NCBI RefSeq assembly: GCF_040649515.1
Contig: NZ_JBEZFP010000001.1
Span: 62,001 to 126,000 of the forward strand
Length of the DNA: 64,000 bases
Direction: 5' to 3'
Source of the DNA: Yinghuangia elevatio
Lineage (GTDB): Bacteria > Actinomycetota > Actinomycetes > Streptomycetales > Streptomycetaceae
Shown here: positions 8,477-19,641 of the stretch, piece by piece
Layout: the number at the start of each line of letters is the position of its first letter
Position numbering within the stretch: position 1 is the stretch's first letter
Notes under the pieces: generated by a model
What the model was told of the DNA's origin: nothing
Database searches by the model: none
The model's input: the letters and a program-made list of their open reading frames with translations, nothing else
Translations under genes and position numbers: made by a program

Positions 8477-8506
8477 CCGACTGAGCCGTCCGGACGGCTC
8501 AGTCGG
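8477..8506. promoter_or_regulatory. Perfect 30-bp palindrome upstream of the two-component operon
   Basis: Both halves are CCGACTGAGCCGTCC and its exact reverse complement, with no loop. The site lies 53 bp upstream of the kinase GTG at 8424. A loopless palindrome fits a dimeric protein-binding site better than a terminator; the adjacent response regulator is the obvious candidate (inference). Nothing else is evident in 8425-8727. Confidence 0.55.
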
Positions 8507-8727
8507 TTCCCACCCGCCACAGTCTTGCGAGGTGCCGCGTCGTGCGTCCATCCGGAGTGACACCCATCTGTGTACGTTTCCGCGCACGGCCCGCGCGTGC
8601 GCCCTGGGGAGGCGACGAACCCGGGTGGGCTGGTCTCACGGTTTGCCCGCGAGGAACACCAGGAGGCCGGGCGGCGGCCCGCCCCGGTGCACCGGCTCGT
8701 TCGGGTGGGGCCGCGCGGGGGCCGGGG

Positions 8728-10131
8728 TCAGGGCTGGACCGCGAAGACGTGGACCGCCCTGTCGACGATCGTGTAGGCGTGCCGGGTGCCGACCGGGGTG
8801 GGCACCGACTCCTCGGCGGTGAGGGCCAGCTCCGGTTCCTTGGCGACCACGTTGCCGGTGCGGGCGTCGAGGGCGACGGGGTTGCCGGAATTGGCCCACA
8901 GGATGCCGCCGACGATGCTCACCGGTACGAGGGGGTCGTCGCCTCGGGTCTGCTGCCACAACGTCTGCCCCGAGGCCGTCTCCCAGGCCGTGGACCGGGA
9001 CTTGTCGCGGTCGGTGGCGAGGACGGCGATCTTGCCTTCCGGGTCCGCGACCGCGAAGAGGGCGCCGGCGGGGCTGGTCGGGCCGGTGCCGGCGGGCTTG
9101 CCGGTGACGGGGTCGTACAGCCCGACGACGCGGCCGTCTTCGGAGCCGGCCGCGGCCCAGGAGATGACGATCTTCCCGGCCAGGCTGCCGAGCACCTCCG
9201 GGCCGTCCGCGGACGTGTTGCCCGCCGGCTCGGCCCCCGCGGGCCGCACGAGCGTGTCACTGGCCCAGCGGCGTGCGCCGGTGGCGGGGTCGAGGGCGAC
9301 GAGCGTGCGGCCGTTCGTCTGCGAAGTGTCGCCTGCGCGCTCGTACTTGAACATCGTTCCGGCGGCCATGGCCTTCGATTCGGCACCACCGCCGCCTACG
9401 ACATAGACCTCGCCTCGTGCGATGGCATAGGAACAGGCGTCGGTGACCGAGCAGTTCATGCGCTGTCCCGCGCCGGTGTCGCCGACGCGCCGGACGCTCA
9501 GCGCCTCCTTGCTCCCGCCCTCGGGCGCCAGGATCCAGCCGTCCTGGAGGATCGAGTCGTGCATGCTCAGGCGCTCTTCGCCGCCGCCCAGGCGTTCGCC
9601 CCGCTCGTCGTACGCCTCGATCAGCCACGGCTTCTCGGCGGTCGGATCGTCGGCCTTGGTACGGGGCTGCTGCCCGCGCACGATGACGGCGGGCTTGCCG
9701 AGCCACGTCTCGCCGCTGACCTCGCCGTACACGTTCAGCGTCTTGCGCACCGTGCCGGTGGCCACGTCGCGCAGCTCCACCGTCTGCTGCCGGAGGCTGT
9801 CCGAGGAAGTGCCGTACGCAGGTGTGGCGGACGGCTCGGGGCCGACGACGTTCGCGATGGCGACCGTTCCCTCCCCGAGGGCGAACACCGTCGTGCTGGT
9901 GTCCGTCGTGCTCTTGCGCTCGACGGACCACAGGGGCTTGGCCGCCAGCCCGGGCAAATCCGGCCCCTCGTACGCGGGCCCGTCCGCCGCCGCACCGTCC
10001 GCCGCACCGGTCCGACCGCTCGCCCCCGGCTCGGGGGTGCCGGGGCCGGCTGACGAATCGCCCGAGGAACTGCACGCCGACAGCGTCAGGAGGGCAGTGA
10101 CCGCGGCTATTCGGACAAGGTGGCGGCGCAC
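8728..10131 (-). CDS. PQQ-like beta-propeller lipoprotein
   Basis: This 467-aa exported lipoprotein has an n-region MRRHLVR, a hydrophobic core and lipobox LSAC with the lipidated Cys at residue 20, then a Ser/Gly/Ala-rich linker to about residue 55. The body contains repeated blade signatures of the outer-membrane-assembly/PQQ enzyme-like propeller, such as LVALDPATGARRW, VVGLYDPVTGKPAG and NPVALDARTGNVV. It is probably anchored on the outer face of the cytoplasmic membrane. No catalytic residues are evident, so binding or scaffolding is more likely than enzymatic activity. Confidence 0.85.
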   Translation of the reverse strand: MRRHLVRIAAVTALLTLSACSSSGDSSAGPGTPEPGASGRTGAADGAAADGPAYEGPDLPGLAAKPLWSVERKSTTDTSTTVFALGEGTVAIANVVGPEPSATPAYGTSSDSLRQQTVELRDVATGTVRKTLNVYGEVSGETWLGKPAVIVRGQQPRTKADDPTAEKPWLIEAYDERGERLGGGEERLSMHDSILQDGWILAPEGGSKEALSVRRVGDTGAGQRMNCSVTDACSYAIARGEVYVVGGGGAESKAMAAGTMFKYERAGDTSQTNGRTLVALDPATGARRWASDTLVRPAGAEPAGNTSADGPEVLGSLAGKIVISWAAAGSEDGRVVGLYDPVTGKPAGTGPTSPAGALFAVADPEGKIAVLATDRDKSRSTAWETASGQTLWQQTRGDDPLVPVSIVGGILWANSGNPVALDARTGNVVAKEPELALTAEESVPTPVGTRHAYTIVDRAVHVFAVQP

Positions 10132-10245
10132 GTGTTCTCCAGGCGTCGGTGATCTTGAGGGCGACTGACAATAGAGGGCACCTCGCCAATACCGCCATCC
10201 ACTCCGCGCGGACCGCCAAACGCTCTCAGAACGTTGCGCGAGACC

Positions 10246-11217
10246 TCACCCCGTGGTGCCGCCTGCTCTCCCCGCGGTCCGCGCCCAGGTCGGCTTCCAG
10301 GCTTCTCCCTCGACGAGTTGGGGCCGGGTGGCGGTCAGGTGGGCGCGCAGCGCGGCCAGCCCGGGATGGCGGTTGGCGGTGTGCCACAGGAGGAAGTGCG
10401 GGTACACGGGGCTCGGGTCGCGGAGCGGGATGCGGCGGAGGTCGTATCCGGCCGGCCAGACGAGCGGGGTGCGATCGCTGAGGAGGGTGGCCACGACCGG
10501 GGAGTCCGCGACGGTGTCCAGCAGGCTCTCGACGCCGAAGTCCGGGCCGATGGCGTCGATGGACAGCTCGAAGGTGTCGGCGAGTTCGTCGTAATAGGCG
10601 GCCCATTCGGTGCCCGGCACCGCGCCGGGGATCCAGATGCGGTGGCCGACGAGCTGCGCGGGTGCGACGACGCGGGCGCCGGCGAACTCGTGCGCCGGGC
10701 CGGTGACGAGTTGCAGGGGCTCGTCGAGGACCGGCGTGGCTTCGACGTCGTCGGGAAGACGGCGTCCCGGGGCGGCGACGGCGCGGAAGGTCGCGTCGAT
10801 GGCACCGGAGCGCAGGGCGTCGACGGCCTCGTCGACATGGAAGAGCGTCACGACGTCGAGTTCGACGGCGGGGTGGGTGCGGTGGAAGTCGCGCAGCAGG
10901 CCCGCGGCCGCCGTCCGGCGGCCGATCACGTCGACACGCAGCGGGCGGCTGCCCGGGCGTACCGATGCGGCGGCGCGTTCCTCGGCCAGCAGCAGGGCGC
11001 GGGCGTGCGGGAGGAAGGCCTGTCCGTCGACGGTGAGCCGGGCACCGCGCGGGGTGCGGGTGAACAGGCGTACCCCGAGGCCGTCTTCGAGCGCGGCGAT
11101 GCGCTTGGAGACGGCCTGCTGGGTGATCGCGAGAGCAACGGCGGCTTCCTGGAACTGCCCCGCGTCTGCGGCGACGACAAAGGTGCGCACTGCTGAGAGA
11201 TCCACGCCGCTCATCAT
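10246..11217 (-). CDS. LysR-family transcriptional regulator
   Basis: This 323-aa LysR regulator has an N-terminal winged helix (FQEAAVALAITQQAVSKRIAALE) and a C-terminal periplasmic-binding-like co-inducer domain. Two in-frame ATGs (11217 and 11214) are equally possible. The region just upstream contains CAACCATTGGTTG (11225-11237), an inverted repeat with single central base that could be its own operator, and a second TTGGTTGTTT copy near 11252. It is divergent from dnaE, which need not be its target. Confidence 0.9.
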   Translation of the reverse strand: MMSGVDLSAVRTFVVAADAGQFQEAAVALAITQQAVSKRIAALEDGLGVRLFTRTPRGARLTVDGQAFLPHARALLLAEERAAASVRPGSRPLRVDVIGRRTAAAGLLRDFHRTHPAVELDVVTLFHVDEAVDALRSGAIDATFRAVAAPGRRLPDDVEATPVLDEPLQLVTGPAHEFAGARVVAPAQLVGHRIWIPGAVPGTEWAAYYDELADTFELSIDAIGPDFGVESLLDTVADSPVVATLLSDRTPLVWPAGYDLRRIPLRDPSPVYPHFLLWHTANRHPGLAALRAHLTATRPQLVEGEAWKPTWARTAGRAGGTTG

Positions 11218-11224
11218 AGAGACA

Positions 11225-11261
11225 CAACCATTGGTTGTTTCACGGCGGGCTTTTGGTTGTT
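11225..11261. promoter_or_regulatory. Candidate LysR operator between the regulator and dnaE
   Basis: CAACCA-T-TGGTTG at 11225-11237 is a near-perfect inverted repeat, followed by a second TTGGTTGTTT half-site at 11252-11261. It sits immediately upstream of the LysR gene start. Confidence 0.4.
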
Positions 11262-11337
11262 TGATTCCGGAATTCAGCCTGGTTTTGATGGTCCGGGTCA
11301 ACGCTTGGTTGAGCTGTCGCCTCCCGGAGATGACGCC

Positions 11338-14300
11338 GTGCCCGATTCGTTCGTCCACCTGCACAACCACACCGAGTACTCGATGCTGGACGGTGCCCAG
11401 CGCCTGGCGCCGATGTTCGCCGAAGTGGCCCGGCAGGGCATGCCCGCGATCGCCATGAGCGACCACGGCAACATGTTCGGCGCGTACGAGTTCGCCCGCG
11501 TCGCACGGGACTTCCCGGACGTCAAGCCGGTCATCGGGATCGAGGCGTACGTCGCCCCGTCGTCGCGCTTCTCCCGCACCAGGGAGTTCTGGGGCCCGGG
11601 TGGCCGGCGCGCGACGGGCGACGACGGCGAGGGGTCGAAGGACGTCTCGGGCGGCGGACGCTTCACCCACATGACCATGTGGGCGTACGACGCGCGCGGC
11701 CTGCGCAACCTGTTCCGGCTCGCCACGCGCGCCAGCTACGAAGGCCAGTTCCCGGCCGGCAAGCCGCGCATGGACCGCGAGCTGATCGCCGAGCGGCAGG
11801 ACGGCGTCATCGCCACGACCGGCTGCCCGTCCGGCGAGGTCCAGACCCGGCTGCGGCTGGGCCAGTACGCCGAGGCGAGGGCGGCCGCGGCGGCGTACCA
11901 GGACATCTTCGGCCGGGAGAACTACTTCCTCGAACTCATGGACCACGGCCTGGACATCGAGCGCGACGTCCGCGACGGCCTGCTGCGCCTGGCCCGTGAC
12001 CTGGGCATCCCGCTCCTGGCCACCAACGACGCGCACTACGTCACCGAGGACCAGGCCGACGCCCACGACAACCTGCTGTGCATCGGGGTGGGCAAGAACA
12101 AGGACGATCCGAAGCGCTTCCGCTTCGCCGGGTCGGGCTACTACCTCAAGACCGCCGCCCAGATGCGCGAGCTGTTCGCCGACCTGCCGCAGGCGTGCGA
12201 CAACACGCTGCTGGTCGCCGAGCGCGTCGGGGCGTACGACGAAGTCTTCGACCACGTCGACGAGATGCCGCTGTTCCCGGACGTGCCCGAGGGCGTGACG
12301 CAGGAGTCGTGGCTCCGCTCCGAGACCGTCAAGGGCCTGGTGATGCGGTACGGCGACCCGCTCCCCCGGCACGTCCTGGACCGCTTCGAGACCGAGATGG
12401 CGGTCATCGGCCCGATGGGCTTCAGCGCGTACTTCCTCGTCGTCGCGGACATCTGCCGGTACGCCCGCGAGAACGGCATCCCCCTCGGACCCGGCCGCGG
12501 CTCGGCCACCGGCTCCATCGTCGCCTACGCCACGCGCATCACCGAACTGTGCCCGCTGGAACACGGCCTGCTGTTCGAGCGCTTCCTCAATCCCGAGCGC
12601 ATCAACCCGCCGGACGTCGACCTCGACTTCGACGACCGCAAGCGCGACCGGATGGTCCGCTACGTCACCGAGAAGTACGGCGACGAGTACACCGCCCTCG
12701 TGAACACCTTCGGCAGGATCAAGGCGAAGAACGCGATCAAGGACTCGGCGCGCGTGCTGGGCTACCCGTACGCGCACGGCGAGCGGATCACCAAGGCACT
12801 CCCGCCCGACCAGAACGGCAAGTCCGCTCCGCTGGCCGCCATCTTCGACGCCGGCCATCCGCGCCACGCCGAAGCCGGCGAGATCCGGCGGCTGTACGAG
12901 GCCGACCCGGACGTGCGCAGGGTTGTGGACACGGCCCGCGGCGTGGAGGGCCTCACCCGCGGCACCGGCGTGCACGCGGCCGCGGTCATCCTGTCCAAGA
13001 CCCGGCTCACCGACCGCATCCCGCTGCACATGCGGGCCTCGGACGGTGCGCGCATCACCGGCTTCGACTACCCCTCGTGCGAGGCGATGGGGCTGGTCAA
13101 GATGGACTTCCTGGGGCTGCGCAACCTCGGCGTCATCGACCAGGCCATCGGGAACATCCGGGAGAACCGGGGCGTGCGCCTGGCGACGGTGGCACCGCCG
13201 GTGCCGGACCCGGCCACCCTGGTGATCCCGTTGGACGACGCCCGGACGTACCGGCTGCTGGCGGACGGCAACACGCTCGGCGTCTTCCAGCTCGACAGCG
13301 GCGGCATGCGCGCCCTGCTCAAGCTGATGGAACCCACCCGGTTCGAGGACATCGCCGCCGCGAACGCCCTGTACCGCCCCGGCCCGATGGCCGCGAACGC
13401 GCACACCAACTACGCGCTGCGCCAGAACGGCAAGCAGGAACCGGCGCCCATCCACCCGGAGTTGAAGGATGCGCTCGAACCGATCCTCGGCTCCACCCAC
13501 CACTTGCTCGTGTACCAGGAGCAGATCATGGCGATCGCACGGCAGTTGGCCGGCTACACGCTCGGCGGTGCCGACATGCTGCGTCGCGCGATGGGCAAGA
13601 AGAAGCCGGAGGTGCTGGCCGCGGAGTGGGAGAAGTTCAGCGGCGGCATGCGCGCCAACGGCTACTCCGACGCGGCGGTGCGGGCCGTGTGGGACGTCAT
13701 GCTGCCGTTCTCCGGGTACGCGTTCAACAAGTCCCACACGGCCGGCTACGGCCTGGTCTCGTACTGGACGGCGTACCTCAAGGCCAACTACCCGGCCGAG
13801 TACATGGCCGCGCTGCTCACCTCGGTCGGTGACGACAAGGACAAGATGGGCGTCTACCTGGCCGACGCGCGGCGCCTGGGCGTCAAGGTCCTGTCGCCGG
13901 ACGTCAACGCGTCCGACGTCGAGTTCACCGCGGTCGGCGACGACGTGCGGTTCGGTCTCACGGCGATCCGCAACGTCGGCGTGCCGGTGGCCGAAGCGGT
14001 CATCCGGGGCCGGCGGAAGCGCGGGGCGTACGCCTCCTTCGCCGACTTCCTCGGCAAGGTCGAAGCCGTCGTGTGCAACAAGCGCGCCGTCGACTCACTC
14101 GTCAAAGCCGGGGCGTTCGACTCACTCGGGCACACCCGCAAGGCGCTCCACGCCGTGCACGAGGCCGCCGTCGACGCCGTCATCGGCGTCAAACGCCAGG
14201 AGGAACACGGGCAGTTCGACCTGTTCGGCGACGGCGGATCCGCGGATCCCGGGGGAAGCGGCGGCGAGCCCCGGGCCGCCGACCGCCCCGCCGCCGTCGG

Positions 14301-14967
14301 ACTCGGTTTCACACTCGGCGACGACGAATGGCCGCGCAGGCAACTCCTCGCCACCGAACGGGAGATGCTCGGCCTGTACGTGTCCGGCCATCCGCTCGAC
14401 GGGGCCGAGCACATCCTCGCCCGCAACCGCGACACGACCGTCGCGGACCTGCTCGGCTCCGGCCGGTCCGAGGGCTTCGTGCAGCTCGCCGGTCTGGTCA
14501 CGGCGGTCGACCGCCGCGTCAACAAGGCCGGGAACCCCTGGGCGATCCTCACGCTGGCCGACCACGACGCGTCCGTGGAAGTGCTCTTCTTCCCGAAGAC
14601 CTACGCGCTCCACGCGCCGGAGTTCGTCGAGGACAACGCGGTCGCCGTCCGTGGCCGGATCAACGAACGGGACGGCACCGTCTCGGTCTTCGGCGAGAGC
14701 CTCACACCGCTGGACATCTCCGCCGCGGCACACGGCGGCCGTCCGCCGGTCGTGCTCGCGCTGCACGAACGCCGCATCACGCCCGACCTGGTGGCCCGCC
14801 TCAAGTCCGTCCTGCTCGGCCACCCCGGCGACACCGAGGTACGCCTGCGCATGACAAACCGCGACGGCGGCACCACGCTGATGCGCCTGGGCCCGGCGGT
14901 CGCCGACACGACGGCGTTCGCCTCGGAGATCAAGGCGCTGCTGGGCGCGGACGCCTGGAGTGTCTGA
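11338..14967 (+). CDS. dnaE: DNA polymerase III alpha subunit
   Basis: This C-family replicative DNA polymerase is 1,209 aa from the GTG at 11338, chosen because GGAGA lies seven bases upstream and homology begins at SFVHLHNHTEYSMLDG, the PHP domain. The palm motifs LGPGRGSATGS and NPPDVDLDFDD provide the catalytic aspartates. YAFNKSHTAGYG and the helix-hairpin-helix region follow. GQFDLFG at about residue 960 matches a beta-clamp binding motif. A C-terminal OB domain is present (VQLAGLVTAV). Genes usually seen near the housekeeping actinomycete dnaE (lspA, rluD) are absent, so this could be a second dnaE paralogue. It has a full-length replicative architecture, not ImuC-like. Confidence 0.93.
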   Translation: MPDSFVHLHNHTEYSMLDGAQRLAPMFAEVARQGMPAIAMSDHGNMFGAYEFARVARDFPDVKPVIGIEAYVAPSSRFSRTREFWGPGGRRATGDDGEGSKDVSGGGRFTHMTMWAYDARGLRNLFRLATRASYEGQFPAGKPRMDRELIAERQDGVIATTGCPSGEVQTRLRLGQYAEARAAAAAYQDIFGRENYFLELMDHGLDIERDVRDGLLRLARDLGIPLLATNDAHYVTEDQADAHDNLLCIGVGKNKDDPKRFRFAGSGYYLKTAAQMRELFADLPQACDNTLLVAERVGAYDEVFDHVDEMPLFPDVPEGVTQESWLRSETVKGLVMRYGDPLPRHVLDRFETEMAVIGPMGFSAYFLVVADICRYARENGIPLGPGRGSATGSIVAYATRITELCPLEHGLLFERFLNPERINPPDVDLDFDDRKRDRMVRYVTEKYGDEYTALVNTFGRIKAKNAIKDSARVLGYPYAHGERITKALPPDQNGKSAPLAAIFDAGHPRHAEAGEIRRLYEADPDVRRVVDTARGVEGLTRGTGVHAAAVILSKTRLTDRIPLHMRASDGARITGFDYPSCEAMGLVKMDFLGLRNLGVIDQAIGNIRENRGVRLATVAPPVPDPATLVIPLDDARTYRLLADGNTLGVFQLDSGGMRALLKLMEPTRFEDIAAANALYRPGPMAANAHTNYALRQNGKQEPAPIHPELKDALEPILGSTHHLLVYQEQIMAIARQLAGYTLGGADMLRRAMGKKKPEVLAAEWEKFSGGMRANGYSDAAVRAVWDVMLPFSGYAFNKSHTAGYGLVSYWTAYLKANYPAEYMAALLTSVGDDKDKMGVYLADARRLGVKVLSPDVNASDVEFTAVGDDVRFGLTAIRNVGVPVAEAVIRGRRKRGAYASFADFLGKVEAVVCNKRAVDSLVKAGAFDSLGHTRKALHAVHEAAVDAVIGVKRQEEHGQFDLFGDGGSADPGGSGGEPRAADRPAAVGLGFTLGDDEWPRRQLLATEREMLGLYVSGHPLDGAEHILARNRDTTVADLLGSGRSEGFVQLAGLVTAVDRRVNKAGNPWAILTLADHDASVEVLFFPKTYALHAPEFVEDNAVAVRGRINERDGTVSVFGESLTPLDISAAAHGGRPPVVLALHERRITPDLVARLKSVLLGHPGDTEVRLRMTNRDGGTTLMRLGPAVADTTAFASEIKALLGADAWSV

Positions 14968-14972
14968 CATTC

Positions 14973-15082
14973 CGACCGCGCGGACCGCGTGGACCCTGCG
15001 AACCGCGCCAACCATGCCAACTGCGTGGACCACGCGCACTGCGCAGACCACGCGAACCATGCAGACCATGCGGATCACGCCG
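14973..15082. repeat. Degenerate 9-bp tandem repeat (about 12 units)
   Basis: Units of the form (G/A)ACC(G/A)(C/T)GCG repeat about twelve times (for example GACCGCGCG, GACCGCGTG, AACCATGCC, GACCACGCG). The array fills the gap between convergent dnaE and the LysR gene. It is not CRISPR-like, since there are no spacers. Confidence 0.7.
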
Positions 15083-15095
15083 CCCGGGAGGCGCT

Positions 15096-16022
15096 TCATC
15101 CCGCGGTGCCCTCGGTCCCCGCGGCGGCCAGGCCCCGCTGGTGGGAGGCGAGCAGCACCTTCTGGAACTCGCGGGCCGCGCGGGAAGGGGCGACGTCGGC
15201 GCGGTGCGCCAGCGCGATGGTGCGCTGCATGCGGCTTTGCGGGGCGAAGGGCGTGACCCTCAGGTCCCGTGCGCGCGAGGCCACCATGCTCGGGACGACG
15301 GCGACGCCCAGGCCCGCACGTACGAACCCGAGCACCGCGTCCATCTCGCCGCCCTCGACGGCGAAGGACGGCTCGAAGCCGTCCGCGCGGCATGCCGCGA
15401 CCGTGAGTTCGCGCAGGTCGTAGCCGTGCCGGAACATCACCAGCGGTTCGTCGCGCAGATCGGCGACGGCGACCGTACGCCCGTCGCCGGGTGCCGGCCC
15501 GGCGGCCGACGAGACCACGACCAGGTCCTCGCGCAGCAGCTCCACTGTCGTCAGCACCGGCGAGGGACGCGGCAGCGGAAGGACCACCAAGGCCAAGTCC
15601 AGTGCGCCGCGGGCCAGTTCCCGAACGAGGCCGTGCGATCCGCTCTCCTCGATGAGCAGTCGGATGCCCGGGTGCATGTCGTGGAAGGTCCGCAGGATGT
15701 CCGGCAGCAGACCGGTGCACAGGCTCGGCGTGGCGCCGAGCCGCACGCGCCCGCGGCGCAGCTGGGCCAGCTCCTGCACCTCCAGGCGGGCGGTGTCGGC
15801 GTCCGCGAGGATCCGCTGCGCGAGCGGCAGCAGCGCCTCGCCGGCCTCGGTGAGCGCGATGTTGCCGCGGGCCCGGCTGAACAATTCCGTGCCCAGCTCG
15901 GTCTCCAGCGCCCGGATCTGCTGCGAGAGCGAGGGCTGCGACACGTGCACCCGCTCCGCGGCCCGGGTGAAATGCCGCGTCTCGGCCACCGCGACGAAGT
16001 ACGCCAACTGCTGGAACTGCAT
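15096..16022 (-). CDS. LysR-family regulator divergent from sdhCAB
   Basis: This 308-aa LysR regulator has the N-terminal helix-turn-helix FTRAAERVHVSQPSLSQQIRALE and a C-terminal effector domain (VRLGATPSLCTGLLPDILRTF). The ATG at 16022 begins MQFQQLAYFVAVAE, the usual LysR opening. It is transcribed divergently from sdhCAB with 93 bp between starts, and this gap contains inverted repeats suited to LysR binding. Control of the succinate dehydrogenase operon is inferred from this arrangement. The inducer is not predictable. Confidence 0.92.
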   Translation of the reverse strand: MQFQQLAYFVAVAETRHFTRAAERVHVSQPSLSQQIRALETELGTELFSRARGNIALTEAGEALLPLAQRILADADTARLEVQELAQLRRGRVRLGATPSLCTGLLPDILRTFHDMHPGIRLLIEESGSHGLVRELARGALDLALVVLPLPRPSPVLTTVELLREDLVVVSSAAGPAPGDGRTVAVADLRDEPLVMFRHGYDLRELTVAACRADGFEPSFAVEGGEMDAVLGFVRAGLGVAVVPSMVASRARDLRVTPFAPQSRMQRTIALAHRADVAPSRAAREFQKVLLASHQRGLAAAGTEGTAG

Positions 16023-16041
16023 GCGGACAGTCTAGCTCCAC

Positions 16042-16081
16042 GATAGGAAGCAGCTATCAAGACGAGCAGGATCATGTCTTG
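16042..16081. promoter_or_regulatory. LysR-type operator candidates between lysR and sdhC
   Basis: GATAG (16042-16046) and CTATC (16054-16058) form an inverted repeat that fits the LysR T-N11-A rule (T16044, A16056). A second one, CAAGAC (16058-16063) and GTCTTG (16076-16081), lies 12 bp apart. Both sit in the divergent promoter region. Confidence 0.55.
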
Positions 16082-16115
16082 GACCTCTGGTGGATACCGG
16101 CCTACCGTCGGCTTC

Positions 16116-16817
16116 ATGGCTCTCGCAACCAGGGACCGACGGCCCCCCACCGCCCGCACGCTGTGGGACTCCTCTGTCGGCAAGAAGACGGTCATGGCCG
16201 TGACCGGGCTGATCATGCTCGGGTACCTGGTCGCGCACATGGCGGGCAACCTCAAGATCTTCTTCGGCCCCGACGAGTTCAACGGCTACGGCCACTGGCT
16301 GCGGCACATGGGCGAGCCGGTCCTGCACAGCCACTGGGGCCTGTGGATCGTGCGGATCGGGCTGCTCGCGTCGGTGATCCTGCACGCCGTGTGCGCGTAC
16401 CAGCTCAGCCGCCGCGACCTCAAGGCGCGCCCGGTGCGGTACGCCCACCCGTGCCCCCGCGCGAGCTACGCCACCCGGACCATGCGCTGGGGCGGCGTCA
16501 TCGTGGCGCTGTTCATCGTCTGGCACATCCTCGACCTGACGACGCTGACCGTGAACGAGAACGCGCAGGCGGGCCATCCGTACGAGAACGTCGTCGCGAC
16601 CTTCTCCACCTGGTACGGCAACACCGTCTACATCGTCGCCATGCTCGCCGTCGGCCTGCACATCCGGCACGGATTCTGGAGCGCCGCCCAGACGCTCGGC
16701 GTCGGCAGCGCCAAGCGCGACCGCGTGCTGAAGGCGACCGCCAACCTCCTCGCGGCGACGCTGACCATCGGCTTCATCTCCGTACCCGTCGCCGTCATGA
16801 CCGGACTGGTGGACTGA
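16116..16817 (+). CDS. sdhC: Succinate dehydrogenase/fumarate reductase cytochrome b subunit
   Basis: This is the membrane anchor of a B-type complex II, 233 aa, with five predicted membrane helices. It carries several helix-embedded histidines suited to two b hemes (YLVAHMAGN, IVWHILD, VGLHIRHGFW). VGKKTVMAVTGLIMLGYLVAHM is typical of the cytochrome b558 SdhC family. It passes electrons between the FeS subunit and menaquinone. It is first in the operon; its stop is one base from the sdhA start. The ATG at 16116 was chosen because family similarity starts here; the frame extends to 16074. Confidence 0.93.
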   Translation: MALATRDRRPPTARTLWDSSVGKKTVMAVTGLIMLGYLVAHMAGNLKIFFGPDEFNGYGHWLRHMGEPVLHSHWGLWIVRIGLLASVILHAVCAYQLSRRDLKARPVRYAHPCPRASYATRTMRWGGVIVALFIVWHILDLTTLTVNENAQAGHPYENVVATFSTWYGNTVYIVAMLAVGLHIRHGFWSAAQTLGVGSAKRDRVLKATANLLAATLTIGFISVPVAVMTGLVD

Positions 16818-16818
16818 C

Positions 16819-18824
<2,006 letters not shown>

Positions 18825-18828
<4 letters not shown>

Positions 18829-19571
18829 AGCTCACCCTGCGCGTCTGGCGGCAGAAGAACGCCGACGCCCCCGGCGCGATGAAGACCTACGAGGTCGACG
18901 GCGTCTCCCCGGACATGTCGTTCCTCGAAATGCTCGACACCCTCAATGAGGACCTGATCCTGCGCGGCGACGAGCCGGTGGCCTTCGACCACGACTGCCG
19001 CGAAGGCATCTGCGGCGCGTGCAGCCTGGTCATCAACGGCGACGCGCACGGCCCCGAACGCACCACCTCCTGCCAGTTGCACATGCGGTCCTTCCGCGAC
19101 GGCGACACCATCGACGTCGAACCCTGGCGGGCCGCGGCCTTCCCGGTGGTCCGGGACCTGGTGGTGGACCGCTCGGCGTTCGACCGGATCATCCAGGCCG
19201 GCGGCTTCGTCACCGCCCCCACCGGATCGGCGCCCGAGGCCCACGCGACCCCGGTCCCGAAGGCCGACGCCGACCACGCCTTCGAGCACGCGGAGTGCAT
19301 CGGCTGCGGCGCGTGCGTGGCGGCCTGCCCGAACGGCTCGGCGTCGCTGTTCACTTCGGCGAAGGTCAACCACCTCAACGTCCTGCCGCAGGGCGCGCCC
19401 GAACGCGAGACCCGGGTGCTCGACATGGTCGCCCAGATGGACACCGAGGGCTTCGGCGGCTGCACGCTCACCGGAGAGTGCGCGACCGCGTGCCCCAAGG
19501 GCATTCCGCTGCCGTCCATCACCGCGATGAACAAGGAGTGGCTGCGCGCGACCCGCAAGGTCAAGCGGTAG
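18825..19571 (+). CDS. sdhB: Succinate dehydrogenase/fumarate reductase iron-sulfur subunit
   Basis: This electron-transfer subunit of 248 aa contains all three clusters: 2Fe-2S ligands in CREGICGACS plus a later Cys in TTSCQ; 4Fe-4S in CIGCGACVAACP; and 3Fe-4S ligands in GGCTLTGECATACPKG. It connects SdhA to the SdhC hemes. Its start overlaps the sdhA stop by four bases, and the operon order C-A-B matches B-type complex II. It is last in the operon. Confidence 0.95.
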
Positions 19572-19641
19572 ACCGCCGTCCCCGCGTAGTCGGTGGTGGC
19601 TCGTCCGCCGGCGCGTCGCTTGCGCCCGCGGGGTGCCGGGG

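Noticed and set aside
10246..13737. Very long open frame on the minus strand opposite dnaE
   Set aside because: Only the last 324 codons (LysR) have family similarity; the rest is antisense to dnaE and reflects GC-rich codon bias.
14973..15082. CRISPR array
   Set aside because: Units are 9 bp, degenerate and without spacers, and no cas genes are present anywhere in the window.
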